Source: an uncultured Campylobacter sp.
GTDB taxonomy: Bacteria > Campylobacterota > Campylobacteria > Campylobacterales > Campylobacteraceae
Reading direction: 5' to 3'
Length of the DNA: 31,384 nt
NCBI GenBank assembly: GCA_900539255.1
Contig: UQBJ01000023.1
Coordinates: 1 to 31,384 of the forward strand
Shown: in pieces, positions 16,530-23,087 of the stretch
Layout: the number at the start of each line of letters is the position of its first letter
Position numbering within the stretch: position 1 is the first letter of the stretch
Position numbers and translations under genes: made by a program
Notes under the pieces: generated by a model
Databases searched by the model: none
Told to the model about the DNA's origin: nothing
What the model saw: the letters and a program-made list of their open reading frames with translations, nothing else

Positions 16530-17463
16530 CTCTTTCTTTTTGCTACTCTTTATCGGAGTGCTTTATTACCTTGCCTTGCCCTTTCAAAGCCAAGCCGTAG
16601 TTTTTCTCCCGCAAGGTTCTATCCGTGAGATTATAGCAAATTTATCTAACGAAAATTCCAAAATGAGCAAAATCGACCTTGTGGCTTTGCGAATTTTAGG
16701 CAAACCCCAAGCAGGCTGGATAGACATAGGCACGCGCCCTTTAAATCGGGGCGAGTTTTTACACAAACTCACCACCGCCAAAGCCGCACTTGTAAATATC
16801 ACTTTGATTCCGGGCGAAACCACAGCCGTGTTTTTCAAACAGCTTGCAAGACAGCTGAATTTAGACGAAAACGAGCTTATGAGAGCTTACAACGCCCTAG
16901 CTAGCTACGATGAGGGGCTTTTTTACCCAGAAACTTACAAAATTCCAAAGGGCATTAACGAAACAATGCTTGTTGAACTGCTTTTAAAATACTCACAAAA
17001 CGCCTTTAAACAAGCGTCGATGAAGATTTTTGGCGAGTATAATGAAAAAAAATGGCACGAATGGGTTATCATCGCATCTGTCATTCAAAAAGAAGCCGCT
17101 AGCACCGATGAAATGGCACTTGTCTCATCTGTCATCAAAAACCGCCTAAAAATCGGTATGAAACTCCAAATGGACGGCACGCTCAACTACGGGCTTTACT
17201 CACACAGCAAAATCACGCCCGAGCGCATTCGCAACGATGAAAGCTCATATAACACCTATAAATTCAGCGGTTTGCCAAAAGAAGCGGTTTGCAATGTCTC
17301 ATTAGACGCTATCAAAGCCGCCGTGTCGCCCGCACAAAGCGAGTATCTTTATTTTATGCGCGACAAAAGCACCTGCAAGGACGATGGGACAGCTTGCAAA
17401 CATATCTTTACGACAAACGCCAAGGACCACAACAAAGCCGTTGAATCGCAAAAGAAAAAATAA
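16483..17463 (+). CDS. mltG: Endolytic murein transglycosylase
   Basis: 326 residues, YceG/MltG family. A single N-terminal membrane segment (residues ~10-32) is followed by a LysM-like part and the catalytic domain. Catalytic Glu204 lies in ASVIQKEAAS; NPxS-like and YNTY..GLP motifs follow (SSYNTYKFSGLP). It cleaves nascent glycan strands at the inner membrane and so sets chain length. ATG 16483 has AGGA 8 nt upstream; ATG 16465 (AGGA 3 nt upstream) is the alternative. No start beyond the membrane segment is plausible, so overlap with the divergent asmA-like gene is real in either case. Confidence 0.93.
   Translation: MLKNTAKHQNIFFLIISFFLLLFIGVLYYLALPFQSQAVVFLPQGSIREIIANLSNENSKMSKIDLVALRILGKPQAGWIDIGTRPLNRGEFLHKLTTAKAALVNITLIPGETTAVFFKQLARQLNLDENELMRAYNALASYDEGLFYPETYKIPKGINETMLVELLLKYSQNAFKQASMKIFGEYNEKKWHEWVIIASVIQKEAASTDEMALVSSVIKNRLKIGMKLQMDGTLNYGLYSHSKITPERIRNDESSYNTYKFSGLPKEAVCNVSLDAIKAAVSPAQSEYLYFMRDKSTCKDDGTACKHIFTTNAKDHNKAVESQKKK
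16630..16635 (-). promoter_or_regulatory. Extended -10 box for the asmA-like gene, inside mltG
   Basis: Minus strand reads TTTGCTATAATC: TGn-TATAAT, about 100 nt before ATG 16529, within mltG coding sequence. Confidence 0.55.
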
Positions 17464-17468
17464 GGGCT

Positions 17469-17511
17469 AAATTCAGCTAAAAACGCCTTTTTGCAAAATC
17501 GCGCTGAATTT
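17469..17511. repeat. Inverted pair of the 9-mer AAATTCAGC / GCTGAATTT after mltG
   Basis: AAATTCAGC (17469-17477) and GCTGAATTT (17503-17511) face each other 6 bp after the mltG stop. The second copy runs into TTTTT, so the pair could fold into a terminator between mltG and the rplI promoter. Confidence 0.65.
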
Positions 17512-17525
17512 TTGCGTAAAGAAAT

Positions 17526-17556
17526 TTGACAAATCTTAACTCAAATGTGTTACAAT
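17526..17556 (+). promoter_or_regulatory. Promoter of rplI-hslV-hslU
   Basis: TTGACA at 17526-17531 and TACAAT at 17551-17556 preceded by TGT; spacing 19 nt. It lies 24 nt before the rplI ATG. Confidence 0.6.
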
Positions 17557-17580
17557 GCTACTTTTTTGAAAGGGATTTTT

Positions 17581-18030
17581 ATGAAAGTTTTACTCATCAA
17601 AGATGTCAAGGCACTTGGCAAGGCAGGCGAAGTAAAGGAAGTCAAAGACGGCTACGGGCAAAATTTTCTCATCGCCAAAGGTTTTGCAAAAGCCGCTACT
17701 ACTGAGGTTTTGCGAAAGTATGAGGCAGAGCAAAGGCAAAAAGCCGAGCAGTTGCGCTTTGAAATGGCGAATTTAGAGGCGTTAAAAGCGGAGTTAGCTA
17801 AAAAGCAAGTGAAAATCACGAAACCGCTTGGCGCAAACGGCGCGCTTTTTGGAGGCGTTACAAAGGACGAAATCGCCACAGCCTTAAAGGCGCAAACAGG
17901 CATAGAGCTTGACAAACGCAGCTTTGAAATCGACACCATCAAAGCCACAGGCAGTTATGACATAAGCGTGAAGTTAGGACACGGCATACACGCAAATTTC
18001 ACGCTTTTAGTTCAAGGCGAGGGCGTGTGA
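17581..18030 (+). CDS. rplI: 50S ribosomal protein L9
   Basis: 149 residues, the normal L9 length. The N-terminal domain MKVLLIKDVKALGKAGEVKE and the block GYGQNFLIAKGFA bind 23S rRNA. A long charged central helix (about 40-75) connects to the C-terminal domain (TKDEIATALKAQTGIELDKR). The ATG follows AAAGGG by 6-7 nt; the earlier in-frame ATG at 17545 falls within the promoter and is rejected. It is followed by hslV after 201 nt, the same order as in C. jejuni. Confidence 0.97.
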   Translation: MKVLLIKDVKALGKAGEVKEVKDGYGQNFLIAKGFAKAATTEVLRKYEAEQRQKAEQLRFEMANLEALKAELAKKQVKITKPLGANGALFGGVTKDEIATALKAQTGIELDKRSFEIDTIKATGSYDISVKLGHGIHANFTLLVQGEGV

Positions 18031-18142
18031 GTATGAATTTAACGAGCTTTGAAAATTTAAATTTAGCTAAAAATGTGAATTTTGCGCTAAAATTCAAGCG
18101 AAATTTATGCCTTTGCCCTGAATTTTGGCTAAATTTAAGGCT

Positions 18143-18178
18143 AAATTCAGCTCAAAAGGCGAATTTAAAGCTGAATTT
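18143..18178. repeat. Second inverted pair of the 9-mer, between rplI and hslV
   Basis: AAATTCAGC (18143-18151) and GCTGAATTT (18170-18178) with an 18-nt loop. The whole 18031-18231 spacer is crowded with degenerate versions such as AAATTTAGC, TGAATTTTG and AAATTTAAGGC. No separate gene is convincing here. Confidence 0.65.
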
Positions 18179-18231
18179 CGCGCCCTTAACGCCAAAAAAC
18201 GCACAAATTTAAAAGAACAAATGGAGAAAAA

Positions 18232-18777
18232 ATGTTTCACGCAACCACGATTTTAGCCTACAAGGGCAAAAACAAATCCGTCATCGGCGGAGACGGGCAA
18301 GTAAGCTTTGGCAACACCGTGCTTAAAGGCAACGCGGTGAAAATCCGCAAGCTAGACGGAGGCAAGGTGCTAGCGGGCTTTGCGGGCAGCACGGCTGATG
18401 CTTTTAACCTTTTTGATATGTTTGAAAAACTTTTATCAAGCTCAAAGGGCGATTTACTCAAAGCCGCGATTGATTTTTCAAAAGAGTGGCGCAAGGATAA
18501 GTATTTGCGAAAGCTTGAAGCGATGATGCTAGTCCTTGATAGACAGCACATTTTCTTACTCTCAGGCACAGGCGATGTCGTAGAGCCAGAAGATGGCGAG
18601 ATAGCAGCCATAGGAAGTGGCGGGAATTTCGCCCTTTCAGCCGCACGCGCACTCGCAAAGCACAGCGATTTGGACGAAGAAATTTTAGTCAAAGAGAGTT
18701 TGCAGATTGCTGGCGAAATTTGCATTTACACCAACACAAACATAAAAACCTATGTCATAGAGGACGCAAAAGAATGA
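18232..18777 (+). CDS. hslV: ATP-dependent protease peptidase subunit HslV
   Basis: 181 residues, threonine peptidase of the ClpQ/HslV family. A four-residue propeptide (MFHA) precedes the catalytic Thr5 in TTILAYKG, the form I know from Campylobacter/Helicobacter. Conserved blocks are VIGGDGQVSFGNTVLKGNA, AGFAGSTADAF, AAIGSGGNFALSAARAL and ICIYTNTNI. It forms the proteolytic dodecamer capped by HslU. GGAG lies about 6 nt before the ATG. The stop overlaps the hslU start (ATGA), so the two are co-translated. Confidence 0.97.
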   Translation: MFHATTILAYKGKNKSVIGGDGQVSFGNTVLKGNAVKIRKLDGGKVLAGFAGSTADAFNLFDMFEKLLSSSKGDLLKAAIDFSKEWRKDKYLRKLEAMMLVLDRQHIFLLSGTGDVVEPEDGEIAAIGSGGNFALSAARALAKHSDLDEEILVKESLQIAGEICIYTNTNIKTYVIEDAKE

Positions 18778-20093
18778 ATTTAACACCAAAAGAGATAGTA
18801 AAATTCCTTGATGATTATGTCATCGGGCAAAAAAACGCAAAAAAAGTCATCGCCATAGCCTTGCGCAACCGCTACCGCCGAATGCAGTTGAGCAAAGAAT
18901 TGCAAGATGACATAACCCCCAAAAATATCCTAATGATAGGCTCAACAGGCGTTGGCAAAACCGAAATCGCCAGAAGGCTGTCTAAAATGCTAGGCTTGCC
19001 CTTTGTCAAAGTGGAGGCGAGCAAATACACAGAAGTAGGCTTTGTGGGGCGCGATGTGGAAAGTATGGTGCGGGATTTAGCAAATGCCGCTTTAAGCCTT
19101 GTAAAAAGGGAGCAAAGAGAAAAAAACAAAGATAAAATCGATGAATTTATCGAAAATAAGATTTTAGAAAAGCTCTTACCGCCCTTGCCAAAGGGCGTGA
19201 GCGATGAAAAGCAAGAAGAGTATAAAAACTCACTTGCTAAAATGCGCACGCGCCTTAAAAATGGGGATTTGGACGAGAGTATGATAGAGATAGAAATCGC
19301 CCAAAGTATGTTTGACACAAACCCAAATTTACCGCCTGAAATGGGCGCAATGCAAGACATAGTCAAGGTTATCGGCGTGGGAAGCAAAAAAGTCAAAAAA
19401 GAAATGAAAATCAAAGACGCCAAAAACGCCCTAAAAAGCGAAGCTAGCGAGAAAATCCTTGATATGGAGAGCATAAAAAGTGAGGCTTTAAGGCGGGCTG
19501 AAAATGAGGGCATAATTTTCATCGATGAAATCGACAAAGTCGCCGTAGCGAGCGGCAACTCAAACCGCCAAGACCCAAGCAAAGAGGGCGTGCAGCGCGA
19601 TTTGCTCCCCATAGTCGAGGGCAGCAGCGTGCAAACCAAAATCGGCACGCTTAAAACCGACTACATTTTGTTTATCGCCGCTGGTGCTTTTCATCTTAGC
19701 AAGCCAAGCGACTTAATCCCAGAGCTTCAAGGGCGTTTTCCTTTGCGCGTGGAGCTTGACAGCCTTGATGATGAGGCTTTGTATCAAATCCTTACTCAGC
19801 CCAAAAACTCACTCTTAAAGCAGTATAAAGAGCTTTTAGCCACTGAGAAATTAGAGCTTAAATTTGACGATGAAGCCGTGCGCGAAATCGCTCGCATAGC
19901 AAGCGTGGCAAATGCTGAAATGCAAGACATAGGCGCAAGGCGTTTGCATACCATCATCGAAAAGCTGCTTGAAGATTTGAGTTTTGAAGCTGACAGCTTT
20001 GCAGGCAAAGAATTTGTCGTGGATAAAGCAATGGTAGAGGACAAACTCAAAGGCATTATCGAAAACAAAGATTTAGCGAGATATATTTTGTAA
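18774..20093 (+). CDS. hslU: ATP-dependent protease ATPase subunit HslU
   Basis: 439 residues, AAA+ unfoldase. Opening PKEIVKFLDDYVIGQ; Walker A GSTGVGKT with K62; the pore/nucleotide segment VEASKYTEVGFVGRDVE; an insertion I domain at about 110-230; Walker B IIFIDEID; C-terminal GARRLHTIIEKLLEDLSFEA. It ends LARYIL, the hydrophobic tail that docks into HslV. The longer ORF start at 18720 lies inside hslV; ATG 18774 overlaps the hslV stop by four bases. It is the last gene of the rplI-hslV-hslU unit in this window; I see no era gene next to it. Confidence 0.97.
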   Translation: MNLTPKEIVKFLDDYVIGQKNAKKVIAIALRNRYRRMQLSKELQDDITPKNILMIGSTGVGKTEIARRLSKMLGLPFVKVEASKYTEVGFVGRDVESMVRDLANAALSLVKREQREKNKDKIDEFIENKILEKLLPPLPKGVSDEKQEEYKNSLAKMRTRLKNGDLDESMIEIEIAQSMFDTNPNLPPEMGAMQDIVKVIGVGSKKVKKEMKIKDAKNALKSEASEKILDMESIKSEALRRAENEGIIFIDEIDKVAVASGNSNRQDPSKEGVQRDLLPIVEGSSVQTKIGTLKTDYILFIAAGAFHLSKPSDLIPELQGRFPLRVELDSLDDEALYQILTQPKNSLLKQYKELLATEKLELKFDDEAVREIARIASVANAEMQDIGARRLHTIIEKLLEDLSFEADSFAGKEFVVDKAMVEDKLKGIIENKDLARYIL

Positions 20094-20122
20094 ATTTAAA
20101 GCAAAATTCAACTTTTTTGTGG

Positions 20123-20128
20123 TAAGAT
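20123..20128 (+). promoter_or_regulatory. -10 box in front of the candidate small RNA
   Basis: TTTTTTGTGGTAAGAT: a T-rich tract, TG, then TAAGAT, with 7 nt to GG at 20136 where the closing helix of the candidate RNA begins. Confidence 0.5.
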
Positions 20129-20135
20129 TATTGTT

Positions 20136-20221
20136 GGAATGCGAGGGTCTATCTAACTCTACACTTAGATACGGTCTAAGAGCGTAGGGGCGTCTATTAG
20201 GCGTTAGTATCTTCGCATTTC
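20136..20221 (+). ncRNA. Candidate structured small RNA, unknown family
   Basis: The ends pair as an uninterrupted 13-bp helix: GGAATGCGAGGGT (20136-20148) with ATCTTCGCATTTC (20209-20221), three of them G-U. Inside is a hairpin CTAC-a-CTTAGA / TCTAAG-agc-GTAG (20159-20187) with loop TACGG. A -10 box ends 7 nt before the first G. I see no tRNA, tmRNA, SRP RNA, RNase P or known riboswitch motif, and no poly-T terminator right after it. No plus-strand gene lies downstream, so a trans-acting RNA is likelier than a leader. Confidence 0.45.
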
Positions 20222-20356
20222 ATCCTTAAAACAAATCATCTCATTGACAAATTTAGCGATTTTTTAAAATTTTGCGTGAATTTTAGTGCGTTTATCATTT
20301 ATCTTAAAAAGCCGACAAGATAGCGCTAAACCTTAAATTTAAGCGTTATTTTTAAA

Positions 20357-20458
20357 GCGGTTGATGGCGGGAGCGTCCAACCCCCGCACTTTGAGACCTG
20401 CCAAACTGAACGCTAACAGCAAAACACTGCTTGGTGCAAACGCACATTCATCAACCAC
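20357..20458. ncRNA. Second structured element, strand uncertain
   Basis: GGTTGATG (20359-20366) pairs with CATCAACC (20449-20456), closing a ~100-nt element that also holds GCGGG/CCCGC (20367-20371/20383-20387). On the minus strand a TAAAAT box (20467-20472) lies about 10 nt before the element, which favours that strand. The composition is clearly more GC-rich than the flanks. No known RNA family recognised. Confidence 0.3.
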
Positions 20459-20659
20459 AAGCTCTCATTTTAGCGAAATTTGGCTTAAAATGCGTTTAGG
20501 CAAAAGAATTTTTAGTTAAATTTAAGAAAAATTTGTTAAAATTCACCCAGCAGATAAAGCTCCAATGTTTGTGAAATAGACTGCATTTTAGGCTTTGACC
20601 TGATGATTTCTGCGAAGTGCATAAGCGCTACGGAGCGAGCAGAGTGCAAATCGGGGTTG

Positions 20660-20693
20660 TAAAAAAGTAGCGGAGCTAACCCCGTCCGCTACT
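20660..20693 (-). terminator. Rho-independent terminator of the DUF285/membrane-protein genes
   Basis: On the minus strand AGTAGCGGA (20693-20685) pairs with TCCGCTACT (20674-20666) around a 10-nt loop, followed by TTTTT. It lies about 230 nt beyond the stop at 20922. Its loop AACCCCG is also complementary to CGGGGTT at 20652-20658. Confidence 0.65.
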
Positions 20694-20921
20694 CTGCCTA
20701 CTCTTTCGCCCCTTTTTGTCGCGTTTTAAAAGATAAGCCCAACCACACACCAAGCAAAGACAAGCTCACAAAAACCAAACCCCACAAAATCACTGCAAAG
20801 TTCTACCGCAAAACAAAAGCTCGCCCCGCAAGATTAAGCTATTTTTCCGCCACAAAGCAAACTAGCCCACACACCAAACCCACACTTGCAAAAGCAAGCG
20901 CAAAAAGCACACCCACAAAAC

Positions 20922-21773
20922 CTACCCAAGCCACTTTTCTATCACAGGCATAGCTGAAATAGCCGCCACCACAAAAGACACAAAGGCAATAGCCACAGCC
21001 GCCACACTAAACCACCAGCTTTGAGAGTCTCTTTTGTCATCTGTTAAGACCCTTGACATTTGCGCTATGACATCTTTGAGTTCATCGTGCTGCTGCGTTA
21101 CAAAGCACACATTAGAGATATAGTGCCACACCTCCATTAAGACCACATTTGCGTTGCTGTCCTTGCCATTTTGCGTTATAGGTATGCTATAATACTTCTT
21201 TAAGTCAAAATCACAAACTTCCTTATAGCACTCTTTCAGTCTCTTTGTGTCGTTTGCGCTCTCTTTGGCGGTATCTCGCAAATTTTCCATTTTTATGTTA
21301 TACGCCTTTGCCAGCACCACAGCATAGACTATGTCTTGCACGATTTTTTGGTTAGAAAAATCAACACCACCATCAAGTATGTGCATCGCTATTTGCTCAA
21401 AGTATATGGTAAGTTCTCTGTTTTGGCTGACATACTCTTTGTCTTTGTTAAATTTTCTCTTACTTTGCTCTTCAAGTTCGTTCATATTTCGCCCCTGATA
21501 AATCCTAAAAAGAAGTAAGATTTCGTTAATTTGTGATGGCAGTTTTTCGTTGTCTCCATCATCTTTGTTGCTTGGTCTTAAAAAAATATCCCTTTGGTTT
21601 TTCTTTATCATAAACCAACTCTCAAACACCTTACAAAAAGCAAAGTCCCACCCACTTTTATCTTGCGTAAATTTATCATTTTTTTCATTATAGTGCAGCA
21701 GATAAACCCTATAAGCCACATCCTTAACAAGCCAATTTTTGACGACTTTTTCACCCTCGCCCTCATAAGGCAA
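20922..21773 (-). CDS. Hypothetical protein with C-terminal membrane segment; probably the 3' half of the DUF285 gene
   Basis: 283 residues from the tentative TTG at 21773. The body is charged and mostly helical, with no family I recognise. A strong hydrophobic stretch at about 250-275 (WWFSVAAVAIAFVSFVVAAI) suggests a C-terminal membrane anchor. There is no ATG near the beginning, and the only upstream purine run (AAAGAG) is weak. The frame is the same as that of the DUF285 gene upstream: only TAG 21792-21794 and six codons (DFLKSI) lie between. It is therefore best read as the continuation of that gene cut by a nonsense codon, or as a separate TTG-started gene. Confidence 0.6.
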   Translation of the reverse strand: MPYEGEGEKVVKNWLVKDVAYRVYLLHYNEKNDKFTQDKSGWDFAFCKVFESWFMIKKNQRDIFLRPSNKDDGDNEKLPSQINEILLLFRIYQGRNMNELEEQSKRKFNKDKEYVSQNRELTIYFEQIAMHILDGGVDFSNQKIVQDIVYAVVLAKAYNIKMENLRDTAKESANDTKRLKECYKEVCDFDLKKYYSIPITQNGKDSNANVVLMEVWHYISNVCFVTQQHDELKDVIAQMSRVLTDDKRDSQSWWFSVAAVAIAFVSFVVAAISAMPVIEKWLG

Positions 21774-21791
21774 GATACTCTTTAAAAAATC

Positions 21792-22823
21792 CTATTCATT
21801 GATGACAACCTTATAAATATCAAAATTTGAAAGTGTGGGTTCGTTGATTATCTTTTTTGATTCTTTTTCATCAAACCCTAGCGTTTTTGCAAGTTCTTTT
21901 TTTAACCTTAATTTTCTAACTTCAAATCCTATTCCTTGCCTTGCTGTTATATCTTTTGTTTTTTCTATCTTTTTGATTGCATCTCTTAGTTTTTCTACCC
22001 CGCTATCTTTTATCCTGTCTTTTAAATCACAAACCTCACTTGTCTCCCACCAGCTAAAAAAATCACAAATTAAGCTTTTAGCACCCCAAAACATATAACT
22101 CATATCTTTCACTTTATCAAGTTTATCGCCCCACGCGCTTAAATTTTGATTGAAATGTGTAGCATTCATAAACATACCATTCATATTAGTAACGCTTGAA
22201 GTGTCCCATTTATCCAAAGGTTGATTAAAATTTCTAGTATCCCGAAATATACTACTCATATCAACAACCCTTGAAGTGTCCCAGCTATCCAAAGGTTGAT
22301 TAAAATTTGTAGCACCACAAAACATAGCTCTCATATTAGTAACACTTGAAGTGTCCCATTTGTTTATATCTTCGTTAAAATTATCAGCCATATAAAACAT
22401 ACCCTCAAAGGTAGTTACCCTGCTTGTGTCCCAGCCAGCTATTCCACTAAAATTTTTACGCCAATTAAACCATTCGCTGCTAACAAGACAAGACTTTTTC
22501 CTTTCATCAAAAGAAAACAAAAACGACATATCCGTTATTTCGCTAGTATCAATCTCACCAAGACTGACTTCCTCGTAACGCACCAGCTTTCGCAACTGCT
22601 CGTTGTTTGGCACAAACTGCCATTTACCATTAGGCATTTTTTGCCGTTTTATCGCTTTAAATTCATCGCTTTTTTGAAATTCAGCCCAGCTTAAAACTCT
22701 ACTTTTAGCACCTAACTCAGCCTTTTTGTTTGAGCGTTGAGTTAAATCCACTTTTAAATTTTGGGATTTATTTTCCCAACCCAACGGAGTGATTATCTTG
22801 CCACCTTGCTTTTCCTCTGCCAT
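21792..22823 (-). CDS. DUF285 (BspA-like) repeat protein, no signal peptide
   Basis: 343 residues from ATG 22823, preceded by AAAGGC; the frame extends to 22925 without a better start. The middle has about five ~25-residue repeats of the form WDTSxVTNMxxMFxxAxxFNQPLD, the DUF285 / BspA-like leucine-rich repeat. A degenerate unit precedes them (IDTSEITDMSFLF). The N-terminal third is basic and polar; the C-terminal third is a Lys/Glu-rich helix. Members are usually surface proteins, yet no signal peptide is present, so this one looks cytoplasmic. The frame continues past TAG 21792-21794 into the membrane-tail ORF. Confidence 0.8.
   Translation of the reverse strand: MAEEKQGGKIITPLGWENKSQNLKVDLTQRSNKKAELGAKSRVLSWAEFQKSDEFKAIKRQKMPNGKWQFVPNNEQLRKLVRYEEVSLGEIDTSEITDMSFLFSFDERKKSCLVSSEWFNWRKNFSGIAGWDTSRVTTFEGMFYMADNFNEDINKWDTSSVTNMRAMFCGATNFNQPLDSWDTSRVVDMSSIFRDTRNFNQPLDKWDTSSVTNMNGMFMNATHFNQNLSAWGDKLDKVKDMSYMFWGAKSLICDFFSWWETSEVCDLKDRIKDSGVEKLRDAIKKIEKTKDITARQGIGFEVRKLRLKKELAKTLGFDEKESKKIINEPTLSNFDIYKVVINE
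22134..22440 (-). repeat. 75-bp tandem coding repeats in the DUF285 gene
   Basis: Near-identical blocks such as GTGTCCCA..TATCCAAAGGTTGATT recur every ~75 bp, each encoding one 25-residue DUF285 unit. Such repeats can expand or contract by slippage or recombination. Confidence 0.7.
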
Positions 22824-23087
22824 TTTTTGCCTTTCAAAGTCAAATTTGTAAAATATATTAACAAAAATTTCTTGCATTTTGCCCTTTAAATTGAGCTTTT
22901 TTGCTAAATTTAAGTGAAAATTCAAGGGTTTTTGCTGTGGTTCTTTTTTGCTTTATGAGCTAAAAGCCTATCAAATCATCACACACACAAACTAAGCGCA
23001 GACAAGCTAAACTCGTCATTTTACTAGCCATCAATAGCCACGCTCACAATGCTTAACGACAAACAAAGCACAAAAACGCTTAAATTT

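Larger units (their letters stand above)
20094..20921. other. Gene-free stretch with RNA-like structures and a minus-strand terminator
   Basis: 828 bases without a convincing ORF. It contains a promoter plus a compact structured element (20123-20221), a second long-range-paired element (20357-20458) and a terminator hairpin (20660-20693) serving the minus-strand genes. I find nothing assignable in 20694-20921. Confidence 0.7.

Noticed and set aside
18027..18212. 61-codon ORF between rplI and hslV
   Set aside because: It is composed of repeated Leu/Asn/Lys/Phe from the A/T-rich word cluster (AAATTTA, AAATTCAGC). It looks like translation of the repeat-rich spacer, not a protein.
18872..19648. 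258-codon ORF antisense to hslU
   Set aside because: Ser/Leu/Phe-rich shadow frame opposite a fully conserved gene; no independent signals.
20100..20470. tmRNA, SRP RNA, RNase P RNA or tRNA in the structured intergenic region
   Set aside because: No T-loop GGTTCRA, no GGAAG SRP tetraloop region, no conserved RNase P P4 motif, and no anticodon arm could be found.
20639..20697. Pseudoknot or tracr-like RNA around CGGGGTT / AACCCCG
   Set aside because: The main stem followed by T5 on the minus strand is explained as a terminator for the genes above. No Cas gene or CRISPR repeats are in the window; the loop complementarity may be chance.
20836..20921. Hydrophobic reading frame just beyond the membrane-tail gene (minus strand)
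   Set aside because: A different frame gives a 25-30-residue hydrophobic peptide, but there is no start site and a normal C-terminus already ends at 20922.
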